In this document: piece by piece, positions 9,153 to 17,555 of the stretch
Position numbering within the stretch: the stretch's first letter is position 1
Layout of the letters: the number at the start of each line of letters is the position of its first letter
Assembly: GCA_963841105.1 (NCBI GenBank)
Contig: CAWJCB010000028.1
Location: 480,212-544,211, forward strand
From: VAZQ01 sp963841105
Lineage (GTDB): Bacteria > Pseudomonadota > Alphaproteobacteria > Rhizobiales > Xanthobacteraceae
DNA: 64,000 nucleotides
Reading direction: 5' to 3'
The notes under the pieces: generated by a model
Told to the model about the DNA's origin: nothing
Seen by the model: the letters and a program-made list of their open reading frames with translations, nothing else
Database searches by the model: none
Position numbers and translations under genes: made by a program

Positions 9153-10695
9153 TCATCGCGCTCCGCCTTCCGATCCGGATTGGTTCATCAGCTGAGCCTG
9201 CAGAACCTTGCCATAATGCGACCTTGGCAGACTTTCGATGAAGCGGACCGAGCGAGGCTTCTTGTAGCTCGCAAGACGCTCGCGGCAGTGCTCGATGATC
9301 TCGGTCTCGGAGGCGGACATTCCTGGCAGCAGCACGACGAACGCAGTCACCGCTTCGCCCCATTCGGCGTCGTTCAGACCAATAACCGCAACCTCGCCTA
9401 CGGCGGGGTGCGAACTGATCGCATCCTCAACTTCTTTGGGGAGGATCGTGCTGCTGCCTGAGCGGATGACATCCTTCAGGCGGCCGACGATATAAAGGTT
9501 GCCGGCAGCGTCGAACCGCCCGAGATCGCCGGTGCGCAGCGTGTCGCCGTCAAGCGCCGCGCGTGTCGCTTCCTCATTCCTCCAATAGCCGGCCATCACG
9601 TTGCCGCCGCAAATCAACACCTCGCCTTCTTCTCCGCTCTCGGTGGTCGGCCCCGTGCCGGGCGTGTTGATCTTCACCTGATAGCCGAACAACTCGCGAC
9701 CGACCGACTCGATCAAGCCGCGTCGTCGTTCGGGCTCGCAGGCGAGCTCCTCCGGCCGCAGATAGCTCGAGATCGGCGCCTCTGTCATGCCGTAGAGAAC
9801 GCCGATCTTCGGGCCGATAGTCTCCAGCGTCCGCTCGAACAAGCCGGATGGAATGCGCGAGCCGCCGATATGGATCGCTTCGAGCCTGGCCAGGCGTTCG
9901 TCCCCCGGCCGAAGCTGCTTCCATCAGCCGGACGAGGTGCGTCGGCACGAGCGAGGTGCGGGTCGCTCCGGTGCGCTGTATCAGCGAGCTCAACCTGTCG
10001 GCCTCGAACCGGCCTCCAAGCGTCACGGTGGCGCCGCCCATGAAGTAGGACATCAGGATGACCTGAGCGATCGGCCAAAGCGGGCGTACATTGAGGAAGG
10101 CGCTGTCGGACCTCACGTCAAAGGAGTAGGCGGTGTTCTGCGCCACCGTCATCAGGTTACGGTGCAGCAGCATCGTGGCCTTTGGCGCACCGGTAGTGCC
10201 GCCGCTGAAGTTCAGCGCTGCCAGTTCGTTGCCGTCGCCCTCCGCTGGTTCCGCGTCGGAAGCCCGCTGCAGCAGCGCCTCGTAGTCATGCGCTCCGCAC
10301 AACGATCCACCGATGCTGACGATCCGCTGGAGGCTCTCGACATCCGTCGCAAGTCTGTTCGCCTTCTCGCCGAAGCTTGCATGGATGACGAGGGCGCTGA
10401 CGCCCGCATACCGCAACAGTGCAATGGTTTCGGCACGCGTGAGGCGTGGATCGAGGGGTACCCGGACGAAGCCTGCGGACATGGCGCCGTAGTCAGCTTC
10501 GAGATACTCCCGTATGTCCGGAAGGATCAGGGCGATCCGGTCGCCGCGGCTCAGGCCGAGTCCCGCCATGGCGTTGCCGAACCGATTGAGTCGCGAACGA
10601 AACGCCCGGTGCGTCCATGGTCCGGCGTCGTCGACGATCGCCACCCGGTCTGGATGCCAGCGCGCCAGCTGACGCAGCTTCCAGCCAATATGCAT
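9153..10695 (-). pseudogene. AMP-binding acyl-CoA ligase, frameshifted
   Basis: Starting at ATG 10695 (MHIGWKLRQLARWHPD) the frame encodes an ANL-superfamily adenylating enzyme: NFSGGTTGAPK is the P-loop (A3), YGMTE the A5 motif, TGDLGRFDAAG the A7 motif and GRLKDVIRSGS the A8 hinge. Near residue 265 the frame breaks: one extra base around 9901-9907, beside a CCCCC run, shifts reading; removing it restores RLMEAASAGG-ERLARLEAIHIGGSR and gives about 514 residues. The gene starts 2 nt after the alcohol dehydrogenase stop and belongs with it and the crotonase gene in one minus-strand catabolic operon. The break may be a sequencing error. Confidence 0.83.
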
Positions 10696-10697
10696 GT

Positions 10698-11732
10698 TCA
10701 CCAGCCGCTCAGCACGACGCGTCCAGCCACGGACTTGCCCTCGACCAGCGCGTGTCCTTTGCCGGCGTCCGGAAACCGCAGCACGCGGTCGATGCAAGGC
10801 TTGACCGCCTTGTTCGCCATCAGGTGCAGCGCGCGGTGAACGTCGGCAAAGGTCGCGTTCCCCGAGCCCGCGATGCGCGCGCGCCGGACGATCACAAGGC
10901 CCGGATCGAGCTCGACCGGGCGCGTCCCGACGTTGCCGAGCACGACAATGACCGCGTGCTGCGCGGTGGAACGCAGGCTCTCGCCAAAGGTCCCCGTCAT
11001 GACGTTCTCCAGGACGATGTCGACCCCCTGCTTCCCGGTGAGCCGCCAGACATCGCGGCTGAACTGGAGATCGGGACTGAACACGATCTCGTCCGCGCCT
11101 GCCCGCTTGATGATGTCGATCTTGTCCTCGGAACTGGTCACCGCGATGACGAATGCGCACACGCTTTTGGCGATCTGGATCTGGTGCAGGCCGAGACCGC
11201 CGCCGGCGCCGGTGACGAGCACAACGTCGCCCGGTCGGGCTTGCGCGACGCCGAGGACCGCACGCACGCTGGTGCCGATTGGGCAGACCGCGAGCGCCGC
11301 GGCCGTCATGTCAACGCCGTCCGGAATCCGGATGGCGTTCTGCGCCGGCACGCAGGTGTATTCGGCATAGCCGCCGCCGGTCTCGTTCATCACCGTGCTG
11401 TTCCGGCAGAGGTCGTGCCGGCCGTCCAGGCAATAGCGGCAGACCCCGCACGAGAGCCGCTGGTAAAGCACGACGCGCTCGCCGATGCGGCCGCGATCCA
11501 CATTCGATCCCACGAGCGCGATCTCGCCGGCGATTTCGTGCCCCAGGATTTGGCCCGGCCGGTCGCGCGGGATTTTCCCCGCCCGCGAAAGGATGTCGTG
11601 ATAGCAGATTCCGGCCGCGTGTATCTTCACCAGGACATCATTGGACGCAGGCTCGGGCCGCACCACCTCGGTCGCTTGCAACACGTCCGGCCCGCCGTAT
11701 TCCCGAAACGTCACGGCTTTCATGGAGGCCAT
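10698..11732 (-). CDS. Zinc-dependent medium-chain alcohol dehydrogenase
   Basis: A 344-residue MDR-family dehydrogenase. Catalytic zinc ligands are suggested by GICYHD and GHEIAGE; the structural zinc site is CGVCRYCLDGRHDLC; the cofactor motif is GAGGGLGLHQ. It would oxidise an alcohol or reduce an aldehyde or enone with NAD(P)H. I chose ATG 11732 because AAGGGGAA lies 10 or so nt upstream; ATG 11723 (MKAVTF) is an alternative and the frame is open to 11801. It is the middle gene between a crotonase (72 nt upstream) and the acyl-CoA ligase (2 nt downstream). Confidence 0.87.
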   Translation of the reverse strand: MASMKAVTFREYGGPDVLQATEVVRPEPASNDVLVKIHAAGICYHDILSRAGKIPRDRPGQILGHEIAGEIALVGSNVDRGRIGERVVLYQRLSCGVCRYCLDGRHDLCRNSTVMNETGGGYAEYTCVPAQNAIRIPDGVDMTAAALAVCPIGTSVRAVLGVAQARPGDVVLVTGAGGGLGLHQIQIAKSVCAFVIAVTSSEDKIDIIKRAGADEIVFSPDLQFSRDVWRLTGKQGVDIVLENVMTGTFGESLRSTAQHAVIVVLGNVGTRPVELDPGLVIVRRARIAGSGNATFADVHRALHLMANKAVKPCIDRVLRFPDAGKGHALVEGKSVAGRVVLSGW

Positions 11733-11804
11733 CGCGGACCGTTCCCCTTGCTCGATTGCTCGATTTCGCTCCAGCCAGATGCCTTCGTGCTGCCGGCCCA
11801 AGGC

Positions 11805-12542
11805 TCAACGGTTGCCGGCAAAAGCTGCCGCACCTTGTTTGTGGTCGGGCTGGCTCTCAATCCAGGCGCGGACGCTCTCCACCTCCGCGCGCTCGGCTTG
11901 CGTTATCCGGCGCGACAACAAAGCCAGGCGCTTCGTGGCCTGCAATGCGACGCTGGAATAACCGCTGAGAACGGACGCCCATTTCTCCGCCTCGGCGTGG
12001 ACATCATCGACCACCGCATTCACCAGTCCGATACGCTCCGCCTCCTGCGCGGTGATATTGCGCGCCATGAGCAGCATTTCCATCGCCCGGGCGCGGGGAA
12101 TGATTTCCGGAAGCCGCATGGCGCTAACCGCCGAGATCATGCCGTGTTTGACCTCGGGGTAGCCGATCACCGCGTTGCCCGCGGCGAGCCGCAGATCGCA
12201 ATGAATGGCAAGCGACATGCCCATGCCGATGCAGTACCCATGCATCGCGGCGATCACCGGCTTCAACAGCGGAACGCCCACACCCGGCAGCGCCCGCAGC
12301 AGCGTTTCGGTCGACGCCATCCGTCCCGTGCGGTTGATCTCCTTGAGGTCGGAACCGGCGCAGAATGCCTTCTCGCCCGTTCCGGTGAGGATCGCAACAC
12401 GGATGCTCGGATCGTCGGCGATCTCCCGCCAGATCTCGGCCAGCCGCTCCTTGGCGGGAATGTCGAGTGCATTGAGAACGTGAGGTCTGTCAATGATCAC
12501 CCAGACAACGCCATCGGAACGCTTATCCATGAGAATCGACAT
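11805..12542 (-). CDS. Enoyl-CoA hydratase/isomerase (crotonase) family protein
   Basis: A 245-residue crotonase-fold protein. The oxyanion-hole loop AFCAGSDLKEI and the helix GYCIGMGMSLAIHCD are present, as is the second catalytic Glu in GYPEVKHGM. The position of the first catalytic Glu of classical hydratases (GGGCE) is Ser here (GMGMS), so it may be an isomerase, hydrolase or other crotonase-fold enzyme. Start choice is ambiguous: 12542 (MSILMDKR) or 12530 (MDKR, with AGGA 11 nt upstream). It is probably the first gene of an operon with the dehydrogenase and ligase. Confidence 0.82.
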   Translation of the reverse strand: MSILMDKRSDGVVWVIIDRPHVLNALDIPAKERLAEIWREIADDPSIRVAILTGTGEKAFCAGSDLKEINRTGRMASTETLLRALPGVGVPLLKPVIAAMHGYCIGMGMSLAIHCDLRLAAGNAVIGYPEVKHGMISAVSAMRLPEIIPRARAMEMLLMARNITAQEAERIGLVNAVVDDVHAEAEKWASVLSGYSSVALQATKRLALLSRRITQAERAEVESVRAWIESQPDHKQGAAAFAGNR

Positions 12543-12855
12543 CCTGGTGCTCACTTTCATTGGAGCATGACTCGATGTATCGACGGCCGCCCGAAGGCCC
12601 AACCTTTCCCGGCGTCATGCCCCGTGGATGCGCATAGGCGCAAAGGTAAGGTAGTTTACGAAGCTCTCAGTTGTCATCGTCCGCGCAGGCGGACGATCCA
12701 GTAACCACCCAACAGCGTCTTGTGCTGCTTTCCCTCGTCCGCGCAGGCATGCTGGACCTTGACTGACAGGTGCTCGTCGTGGACCCCGTGGGTGGCCATT
12801 GGTCCGCTTCGTGGTTACTCGGGTGCCGGCCGGCTTTCGTGCGTATATACAAGGA
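12543..12855. other. Intergenic region with short palindrome
   Basis: No convincing gene. A perfect 9-bp hairpin (12676-12684 against 12689-12697, arm ATCGTCCGC, loop GCAG) is followed by GATCCAGTAA, the same tail that occurs in the larger palindrome at 9038-9049, so it is probably another member of a dispersed palindromic family. Its first half recurs imperfectly at about 12737. Confidence 0.5.
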
Positions 12856-12885
12856 TTGACGGCGAGCGGTTGGCGGCGGTATGCT
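12856..12885 (+). promoter_or_regulatory. Candidate sigma-70 promoter of vapBC
   Basis: TTGACG (12856-12861) and TATGCT (12880-12885) are separated by 18 nt and lie 40 nt before the vapB ATG. Both hexamers are near consensus. No clear operator palindrome was seen; the VapBC complex would be expected to bind here. Confidence 0.5.
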
Positions 12886-12924
12886 GCACGCCGGGAATTG
12901 CTCTTATTGCGGTAAAAGAACCCG

Positions 12925-13161
12925 ATGTCCCGGACGCGTGTATTCAAATCCGGCAACAGTCAGGCTGTTCGCATTCCGGCGGAGCTTGCCTACGCCGACA
13001 CTGACATCGACTTGGAAATCACGCGACTAGGTGACGTGATCACAATCTTTCCTGCGCGCAACAGTTTGAAGGATGTGGTTGCCGCCTTGCGCCGCATGCC
13101 GAAGCCGTCTGGCGTTGAAAAAAGGCAACCGATCGATCTCCCGCGGCGCCGGCGAGATTGA
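12925..13161 (+). CDS. vapB: VapB-type antitoxin (SpoVT/AbrB DNA-binding fold)
   Basis: A 78-residue protein opening with MSRTRVFKSGNSQAVRIPAE, the classic swapped-hairpin AbrB/MazE fold, with a C-terminal basic tail that would thread into the toxin. It neutralises and co-represses with the PIN toxin encoded 26 nt downstream. No strong Shine-Dalgarno is visible (AAAGAA). Confidence 0.88.
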   Translation: MSRTRVFKSGNSQAVRIPAELAYADTDIDLEITRLGDVITIFPARNSLKDVVAALRRMPKPSGVEKRQPIDLPRRRRD

Positions 13162-13187
13162 AGCCATGGTGCTGACTTGGTGCAGAC

Positions 13188-13580
13188 TTGGGTTACCTGA
13201 TCGACACGAACATCGCCATTCATGCCCGCGATGGCACGGACGCAGTGCTTGTCAAGCTGGCGGACCATGACGGGGAGGTGCTGCTCTCGGCCTTGAGCCT
13301 GGCCGAATTGCAGCGCGGCATCTACCGCGATCCAGTCTTCACGGCGATTCGGCAGGCTCGATTGGAGGTTCTGTTGCGCGGCCTCCCCATCCTGCCGTTC
13401 GACGCGGTAGCCGCGATGGCTTATGGCCGGATCATCGCTCAATGCGGGTGGGTGCGCGGGCGCGATTATGATCGCATGATCGCCGCCCACGCGATAAGCA
13501 GCGGGTCAACTCTTGTTACCAACAACGAGGCTGATTTTCGTGACATCCCGGGTCTGTCGGTAGAGAACTGGGTCGTTTAG
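13188..13580 (+). CDS. vapC: VapC-type PIN-domain ribonuclease toxin
   Basis: A 130-residue PIN domain with all four acidic positions: Asp6 (YLIDTN), Glu (LSLAELQRG), Asp in RGRDYDRMIAAHA and Asp in NNEADFRDI. VapC toxins cut initiator tRNA or rRNA. The only usable start is TTG at 13188, since an in-frame stop lies 15 nt upstream; a weak start codon would keep toxin below antitoxin. Full length and apparently intact. Confidence 0.9.
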   Translation: MGYLIDTNIAIHARDGTDAVLVKLADHDGEVLLSALSLAELQRGIYRDPVFTAIRQARLEVLLRGLPILPFDAVAAMAYGRIIAQCGWVRGRDYDRMIAAHAISSGSTLVTNNEADFRDIPGLSVENWVV

Positions 13581-13678
13581 ACGGGCGATGATCTTGATCT
13601 GGTCGAGGCGATGAAGATCGCTCGTTTGGTGCGTGACGCACCGCTTGAAACAACGACAAAAGCCCGGCGCGGTAACCC

Positions 13679-14665
13679 GTGTCGCCGGCGTTCCATCCGA
13701 AGCCGGGCAACCTCCGCACCGCCGCCGTTGGCGCGGACGTGCGCGGCAACTTCCGCGCGCGGTGGGCGAGCCTGGAGGCGCCGGACGATTCTGCTTTCGC
13801 GCTCAAGCCGCCGGACGATCAGGCACGGCCGTCGGCGCGCTCGTCCTTCGGGGGGCGTTTTGCGTTCGACCTGGCCAGTGTGCCCAGCCGGTTCTCACGA
13901 CCCTCACAACCCTCGCAAGTCGCGGAGTCCTTCGACGGCCGTTTCATCGGCGAAGGCTCCGGCGCCGCAAATCGATCTACCGCGGCTGCGCCAGCCGCGA
14001 CAGCCGCGCGCGCAGCGGCGCGCTCCGTGGTCGCTCAAGCCGCGCCGAAGCGATCACCGGACGCTCGGTTCCACCTCGCCAGCGCGTCCGACACCTCGCT
14101 TCCGCTCGGCTACGCGCCAACCGACGCGTTGAAGGGCTCAGTGATGTCGGGCTCATCGCTGAAAGGCCTGACGCCGAAGGATGCGGACCCACCCGTCAAC
14201 GTCCGCCGCACCGCGATCTACGACATCGCGGCTCGCACGGTGTATCTGCCGAATGGACGGCGGCTGGAAGCGCATTCCGGCCTCGGCGACCGCATGGATG
14301 ATCCACGGTACGCGAACGCGAGGATGACCGGACCGACGCCGCCCAACGTCTACGAGCTCAAGCTGCGCGAGTCGCTCTTCCATGGCGTGCGCGCCATCCG
14401 GCTCGTTCCGACCGACGACACCAAGATGCACGGCCGCGCCGGCATACTGGCGCATTCCTACATGCTGGGTCCCAGCGGGCAATCGAACGGCTGCGTATCG
14501 TTCAGCAACTACCCGGAATTCCTGGACGCTTATCTGCGCGGCGACGTCAATCGTCTCGTTGTGGTCGAGCGTCTCGCGCAGACCCCCTCCCGGAAGACAG
14601 CCTCGGATTGGCGCTCCAACACGCTCAAGGACCTCCTGCGGCGATCCTCGACCAATGAAGGGTGA
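13679..14665 (+). CDS. DUF2778 (Tlde1-like) L,D-transpeptidase-fold protein
   Basis: A 328-residue protein. The first 140 residues are Ala/Pro/Ser-rich and low in order; the C-terminal 150 carry the DUF2778/Tlde1 signature with a His in GILAHSYMLG and a Cys in GQSNGCVSF, matching the His/Cys catalytic pair of L,D-transpeptidase-like effectors that act on peptidoglycan stems. No signal peptide is obvious from the GTG start at 13679. The next gene, a patatin-like lipase, starts 6 nt after its stop. No type VI secretion gene is in the window, so an effector role is speculative; many rhizobial DUF2778 proteins are chromosomal and unstudied. Confidence 0.76.
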   Translation: MSPAFHPKPGNLRTAAVGADVRGNFRARWASLEAPDDSAFALKPPDDQARPSARSSFGGRFAFDLASVPSRFSRPSQPSQVAESFDGRFIGEGSGAANRSTAAAPAATAARAAARSVVAQAAPKRSPDARFHLASASDTSLPLGYAPTDALKGSVMSGSSLKGLTPKDADPPVNVRRTAIYDIAARTVYLPNGRRLEAHSGLGDRMDDPRYANARMTGPTPPNVYELKLRESLFHGVRAIRLVPTDDTKMHGRAGILAHSYMLGPSGQSNGCVSFSNYPEFLDAYLRGDVNRLVVVERLAQTPSRKTASDWRSNTLKDLLRRSSTNEG

Positions 14666-14671
14666 ATACTC

Positions 14672-15715
14672 GTGAGGAGGTCTGACGAAGACGCAAAATA
14701 CAGATTCGCCGTTCGCCGGCGGGACATGGTGCTCGGGGCTGCGGCCACCCTTCTGGCGACCGGAGGCGCATCGGCCCAAGCCGGGTCACCCAGCGCGCAG
14801 CCTGACGTCGACATCGATGCTCTTCCGGCCGTGCCAATTCCCGCTGCTCCGTCGCTCGGAAAAGGCAAGGACCGCGCCCTCGTGCTCGGCGGCGGCGGTG
14901 AATACTTCATTGCCTGGCTGCTTGGATTTGCGCGCGGTCTGCGCAGTGCGGGCGTTTCGTACGACATAGCCGACGTCATTGTCGGCACCTCGGCCGGAGC
15001 TATCGTGGGGAGCGCGGCCGCGGCCGATCATGCGGGGCTATTGCGCGACGACATCGATTTTTTCGGACAGTTTCCCAAGCTCCTGGCAGATTTGATACCG
15101 ACGCGCGCATCCAACTCCAGTCAGGTCCGCGCGCGCAACCTCGCTGAAACTGCGCACGACGCCAGCATAACCACCATTCAGTCGATCGGCCGCGCCGCCA
15201 TGGCGGCACGCAATCCGTCGGTTCGCAACCTCCAGAGCATGATCGACATCCTCAGCCTCGGCCGCTCCTGGCCGAGCCCTCGGTTTCACGCGACGACGAC
15301 GGATTGCTACACCGGCGAACGACTCGTCCTGTCGCAATCGAGCAACGTTGCGATCTCGCATGCAGTCTGCGCGAGCGTGTCGTTGCCCGGCGTGTTCGGG
15401 CCGACCTGGATTGGAGATCGGCTGTGCATGGACGGCGCCATGTGCTCAACCAGCACCCACTCCGACCTCGTTGCCGGGACCAGACGCGCCTTGGTGGTCG
15501 CGCTCACCGACAAAAGTCTACGCTTCTCCGGCATTCCGAACGATATTGACCAGGAGCTCAGCTACCTCGAAACCGCGGGAACCAAGACACTCCTGATTGC
15601 CGCTGACCCCGGTAAGGTGCATCTGCTGTCTCCTGCCGAGATCGGACCGGCGCTGAAATCAGGTCGCGATCGCGCGGTGAGCGAGGCCGAACGGGTCAAA
15701 GCGTTTTGGACTTGA
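14672..15715 (+). CDS. Patatin-like phospholipase, exported
   Basis: A 347-residue protein with a Tat-like signal (AVRRRDMVLGAAATLLATGG, then ASAQA). The nucleophile elbow GTSAGA and the dyad Asp in MDGAM define a patatin Ser-Asp hydrolase. The usual oxyanion loop GGGxRG is altered: the sequence reads LGGGGEYFIAWLL, lacking the Arg and following Gly. It likely hydrolyses lipids in the periplasm, if active. The start is GTG 14672. Tight linkage (6 nt) to the DUF2778 gene suggests a joint envelope role. Confidence 0.82.
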   Translation: MRRSDEDAKYRFAVRRRDMVLGAAATLLATGGASAQAGSPSAQPDVDIDALPAVPIPAAPSLGKGKDRALVLGGGGEYFIAWLLGFARGLRSAGVSYDIADVIVGTSAGAIVGSAAAADHAGLLRDDIDFFGQFPKLLADLIPTRASNSSQVRARNLAETAHDASITTIQSIGRAAMAARNPSVRNLQSMIDILSLGRSWPSPRFHATTTDCYTGERLVLSQSSNVAISHAVCASVSLPGVFGPTWIGDRLCMDGAMCSTSTHSDLVAGTRRALVVALTDKSLRFSGIPNDIDQELSYLETAGTKTLLIAADPGKVHLLSPAEIGPALKSGRDRAVSEAERVKAFWT

Positions 15716-16061
15716 GCAGCGAACTCGTCAGCACGATGTCGCCTGCGTCATATGAGCCGGCGAAAGCATTTGGCTCGCAAGCTTCATGCACTACGATCTC
15801 GGATATTTGGATTTGGAGCAGAAAACCCTGCAACCCCGCGACAACCCGTTCGGCCCGAGGTTGTCACCCATGTCTTAGGTACGTTCTGTTACCCATGTCT
15901 CCGGGCCGGACTCCTTTTGTGCAATGGCGGAGAGGGAGTCCGCCCAACTACACATAAATTGCTTTACGGCGCAGTGAGTTAGGAAAATGGCGCGCCCTCT
16001 GTCCACGAACGAATCTACAAAGACCCTGCCAATTTCGCTGGTTCATGGCTGCGCCCTGCCC
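15716..16061. other. Intergenic, possible insertion-sequence scar
   Basis: No supported gene. Two near-identical pieces containing ACCCATGTCT occur at about 15862-15877 and 15888-15901 (GTCACCCATGTCTTAG and GTTACCCATGTCTCCG), resembling terminal repeats of a transposon, but no transposase remains. Confidence 0.3.
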
Positions 16062-16125
16062 TCTCGCAAAGGCTATCGACACTTTGCAAGCTTTCTCGCA
16101 AAGGCTATCGACACTTTGCAAGCTT
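16062..16125. repeat. Perfect tandem duplication, 2 x 32 bp
   Basis: Positions 16062-16093 and 16094-16125 are identical (unit starts TCTCGCAAAGGC and ends GCAAGCTT). The unit itself holds an imperfect inverted repeat, GCAAAG and CTTTGC. No gene overlaps it. Confidence 0.95.
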
Positions 16126-16388
16126 GGCTCGCCAAGTCTCACGCAGCCGCGCTGCTTGCACCTTCGTCACATTGATCCCCGCCCGCAACGCCCAGCACCG
16201 GACAAGTTGCCGATCGACACCGGCAAGCCGCGTGCCTTGCGAGCAACTCGTGTAAGCGATTCGGCTGGAGTTTTGCGCGCGCGGTTGACTGTTAGGGGCT
16301 TGGCGCCCGCAGGCGTTGGGCGCAGCCTGGAGCATCAGGCGAGGGAGGCGGCTACCGCTAAGATGAAGGCCGCTTTTGAGCCTCTGTG

Positions 16389-16454
16389 GCAAAAAGCATG
16401 GCCACGAAACCTAATTGAAATGCAAAAAGCAGGGCCACGAAACCTAATTGAAAT
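16389..16454. repeat. Tandem duplication, 2 x 33 bp with one mismatch
   Basis: Units 16389-16421 and 16422-16454 differ only by T/G in GCATGG versus GCAGGG. The unit lies at the start of a longer dispersed repeat whose other copy (34597-34724, opposite strand) has the unit only once, so the duplication is local and recent. Confidence 0.93.
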
Positions 16455-16553
16455 ACTGCGGAAACAAAGGTCTGCTAGCCACTAACTGCTGCGGCTCCGG
16501 TCACGCTGAACCACGGAATGCCGCCCACGGGGCCGCCGCAATGGCGGCCTCTG
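16424..16553 (+). repeat. Dispersed ~130-bp repeat, copy 1
   Basis: Strongly similar to the reverse complement of 34597-34724; both contain GCTCCGGTCACGCTGAACC and CCGCCGCAATGGCGG. Reading frames are not conserved between copies, so it is probably noncoding or a fossil of a mobile element. Copy 1 ends just before the microprotein at 16578. Confidence 0.8.
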
Positions 16554-16577
16554 CTATTTCGGGATTGATGTGGCGTC

Positions 16578-16679
16578 ATGCGCGCACAAGGCGGGCACTG
16601 GCTCGATTATGATCCCATTGCGCTTGCGGTGCTGGTTATCGGGATCGGTATTGTTATGCTGGTTGCACTGAGCATTTGA
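16578..16679 (+). CDS. 33-residue single-pass membrane microprotein
   Basis: The frame opens ATG 16578 and stops TGA 16677. After a polar start (MRAQGGHWLDYDPIALAVL) comes one hydrophobic helix rich in Ile, Val, Gly and Leu. A homologue is encoded at 40827-40919: both share WL-acidic-YD, then ALAVL, then a small-residue IG-G-IV helix, and both follow a similar leader (TGGCGTCATG / TGGCGTCATGG). Conservation of sequence, length and leader supports translation. Function is unknown. Confidence 0.6.
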   Translation: MRAQGGHWLDYDPIALAVLVIGIGIVMLVALSI

Positions 16680-16934
16680 TCCAGCCCCCATTTGATCGAG
16701 CCGAACGAGACCGGAGATCACGCGGGACAGAGGGCTGCGGCGCGCCAAGGCGTTGGGACACAAACCAAAAGCAATCGAGTTACCCCGTGCTTTGCGCCGC
16801 CCCGGAATTTTTTCTTGGCGAACCTCACTGAGAGGACGCTACCCGCCGGAATGATAATCCCAGCAGGGTGCTATTCTTGGGTTATATAGCCCTGTGCCAC
16901 GCACCAGCATGCAGCGAGCATTCGGGAGGAAAAC

Positions 16935-17555
16935 ATGTTTCATATGACAAGGCGATCGTTCGCGGCGGTCGGTCTTACCGCGATACTTGCAGCCCCCCTG
17001 GCGTGGTCGCAGGATGCAGCCCCAGTCCGGGTGCGTGGCACGATCGAGCGCATTGAAAGTCCGGTTTTCGTGGTCAAGTCACGCGACGGTGCCGAGCTCA
17101 AGATCGTGCTCGCGGAGAACGCGGTCACCGTCGGCGTCGTCAAGGCGACGCTCGTGGATATCAAGCAGGGCTCGTTCGTGGGCATCGCCGCAATGCCGCA
17201 GCCGGACGGCACCCAGCGCGCCCTTGAGGTCCTAATCTTCCCAGAGGCGATGCGCGGGACCGGAGAGGGACATTACCCATGGGACCTTCAGCCCAAGAGC
17301 ACCATGACAAATGCCAATGTCGAACAGGTCGTCACTGGGGTCGATGGTCAAACATTGACGGTCAAATACAAGGACGGCGACAAGAAGATCATCGTCCCGC
17401 CGGATGTCCCTATCGTCACCTTCGCGCCTGGCGACAAGGCTGACTTGAAGCCCGGGACCAAGATTTTCATCGGCGCCTCGAAAAAGCTGCCCGATGGAAC
17501 GCTTGAGGCGGCCCGCGTGAACTACGGCAAGGAAGGTCTTACGCCACCGATGTGA
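16935..17555 (+). CDS. Exported DUF5666-like beta-rich protein
   Basis: A 206-residue secreted protein: Tat-like signal MTRRSFAAVGLTAILAAP with cleavage near AWSQDA, then two OB-like repeats of the type VRGTIERIESPVFVVKSRDG and VVTGVDGQTLTVKYKDG. Such proteins are often mislabelled metal ABC transporter permease, though no membrane segments follow the signal. Role unknown; probably periplasmic. GGGAGG (16924-16929) is well placed before ATG 16935; ATG 16944 is an alternative. Confidence 0.72.
   Translation: MFHMTRRSFAAVGLTAILAAPLAWSQDAAPVRVRGTIERIESPVFVVKSRDGAELKIVLAENAVTVGVVKATLVDIKQGSFVGIAAMPQPDGTQRALEVLIFPEAMRGTGEGHYPWDLQPKSTMTNANVEQVVTGVDGQTLTVKYKDGDKKIIVPPDVPIVTFAPGDKADLKPGTKIFIGASKKLPDGTLEAARVNYGKEGLTPPM

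Noticed and set aside
10699..11160. Long N-terminal extension of the acyl-CoA ligase frame
   Set aside because: It overlaps the dehydrogenase gene in another frame and is Arg-rich; the real start is ATG 10695.
10617..12704. A 695-codon open frame on the plus strand
   Set aside because: It is antisense to the alcohol dehydrogenase and crotonase genes, His/Arg/Asp-rich, with no motif; a shadow frame of GC-rich coding DNA.
12615..12956. Minus-strand frame of 113 codons
   Set aside because: Arg/Pro-rich, overlaps the vapB promoter and a palindromic repeat, no ribosome-binding site.
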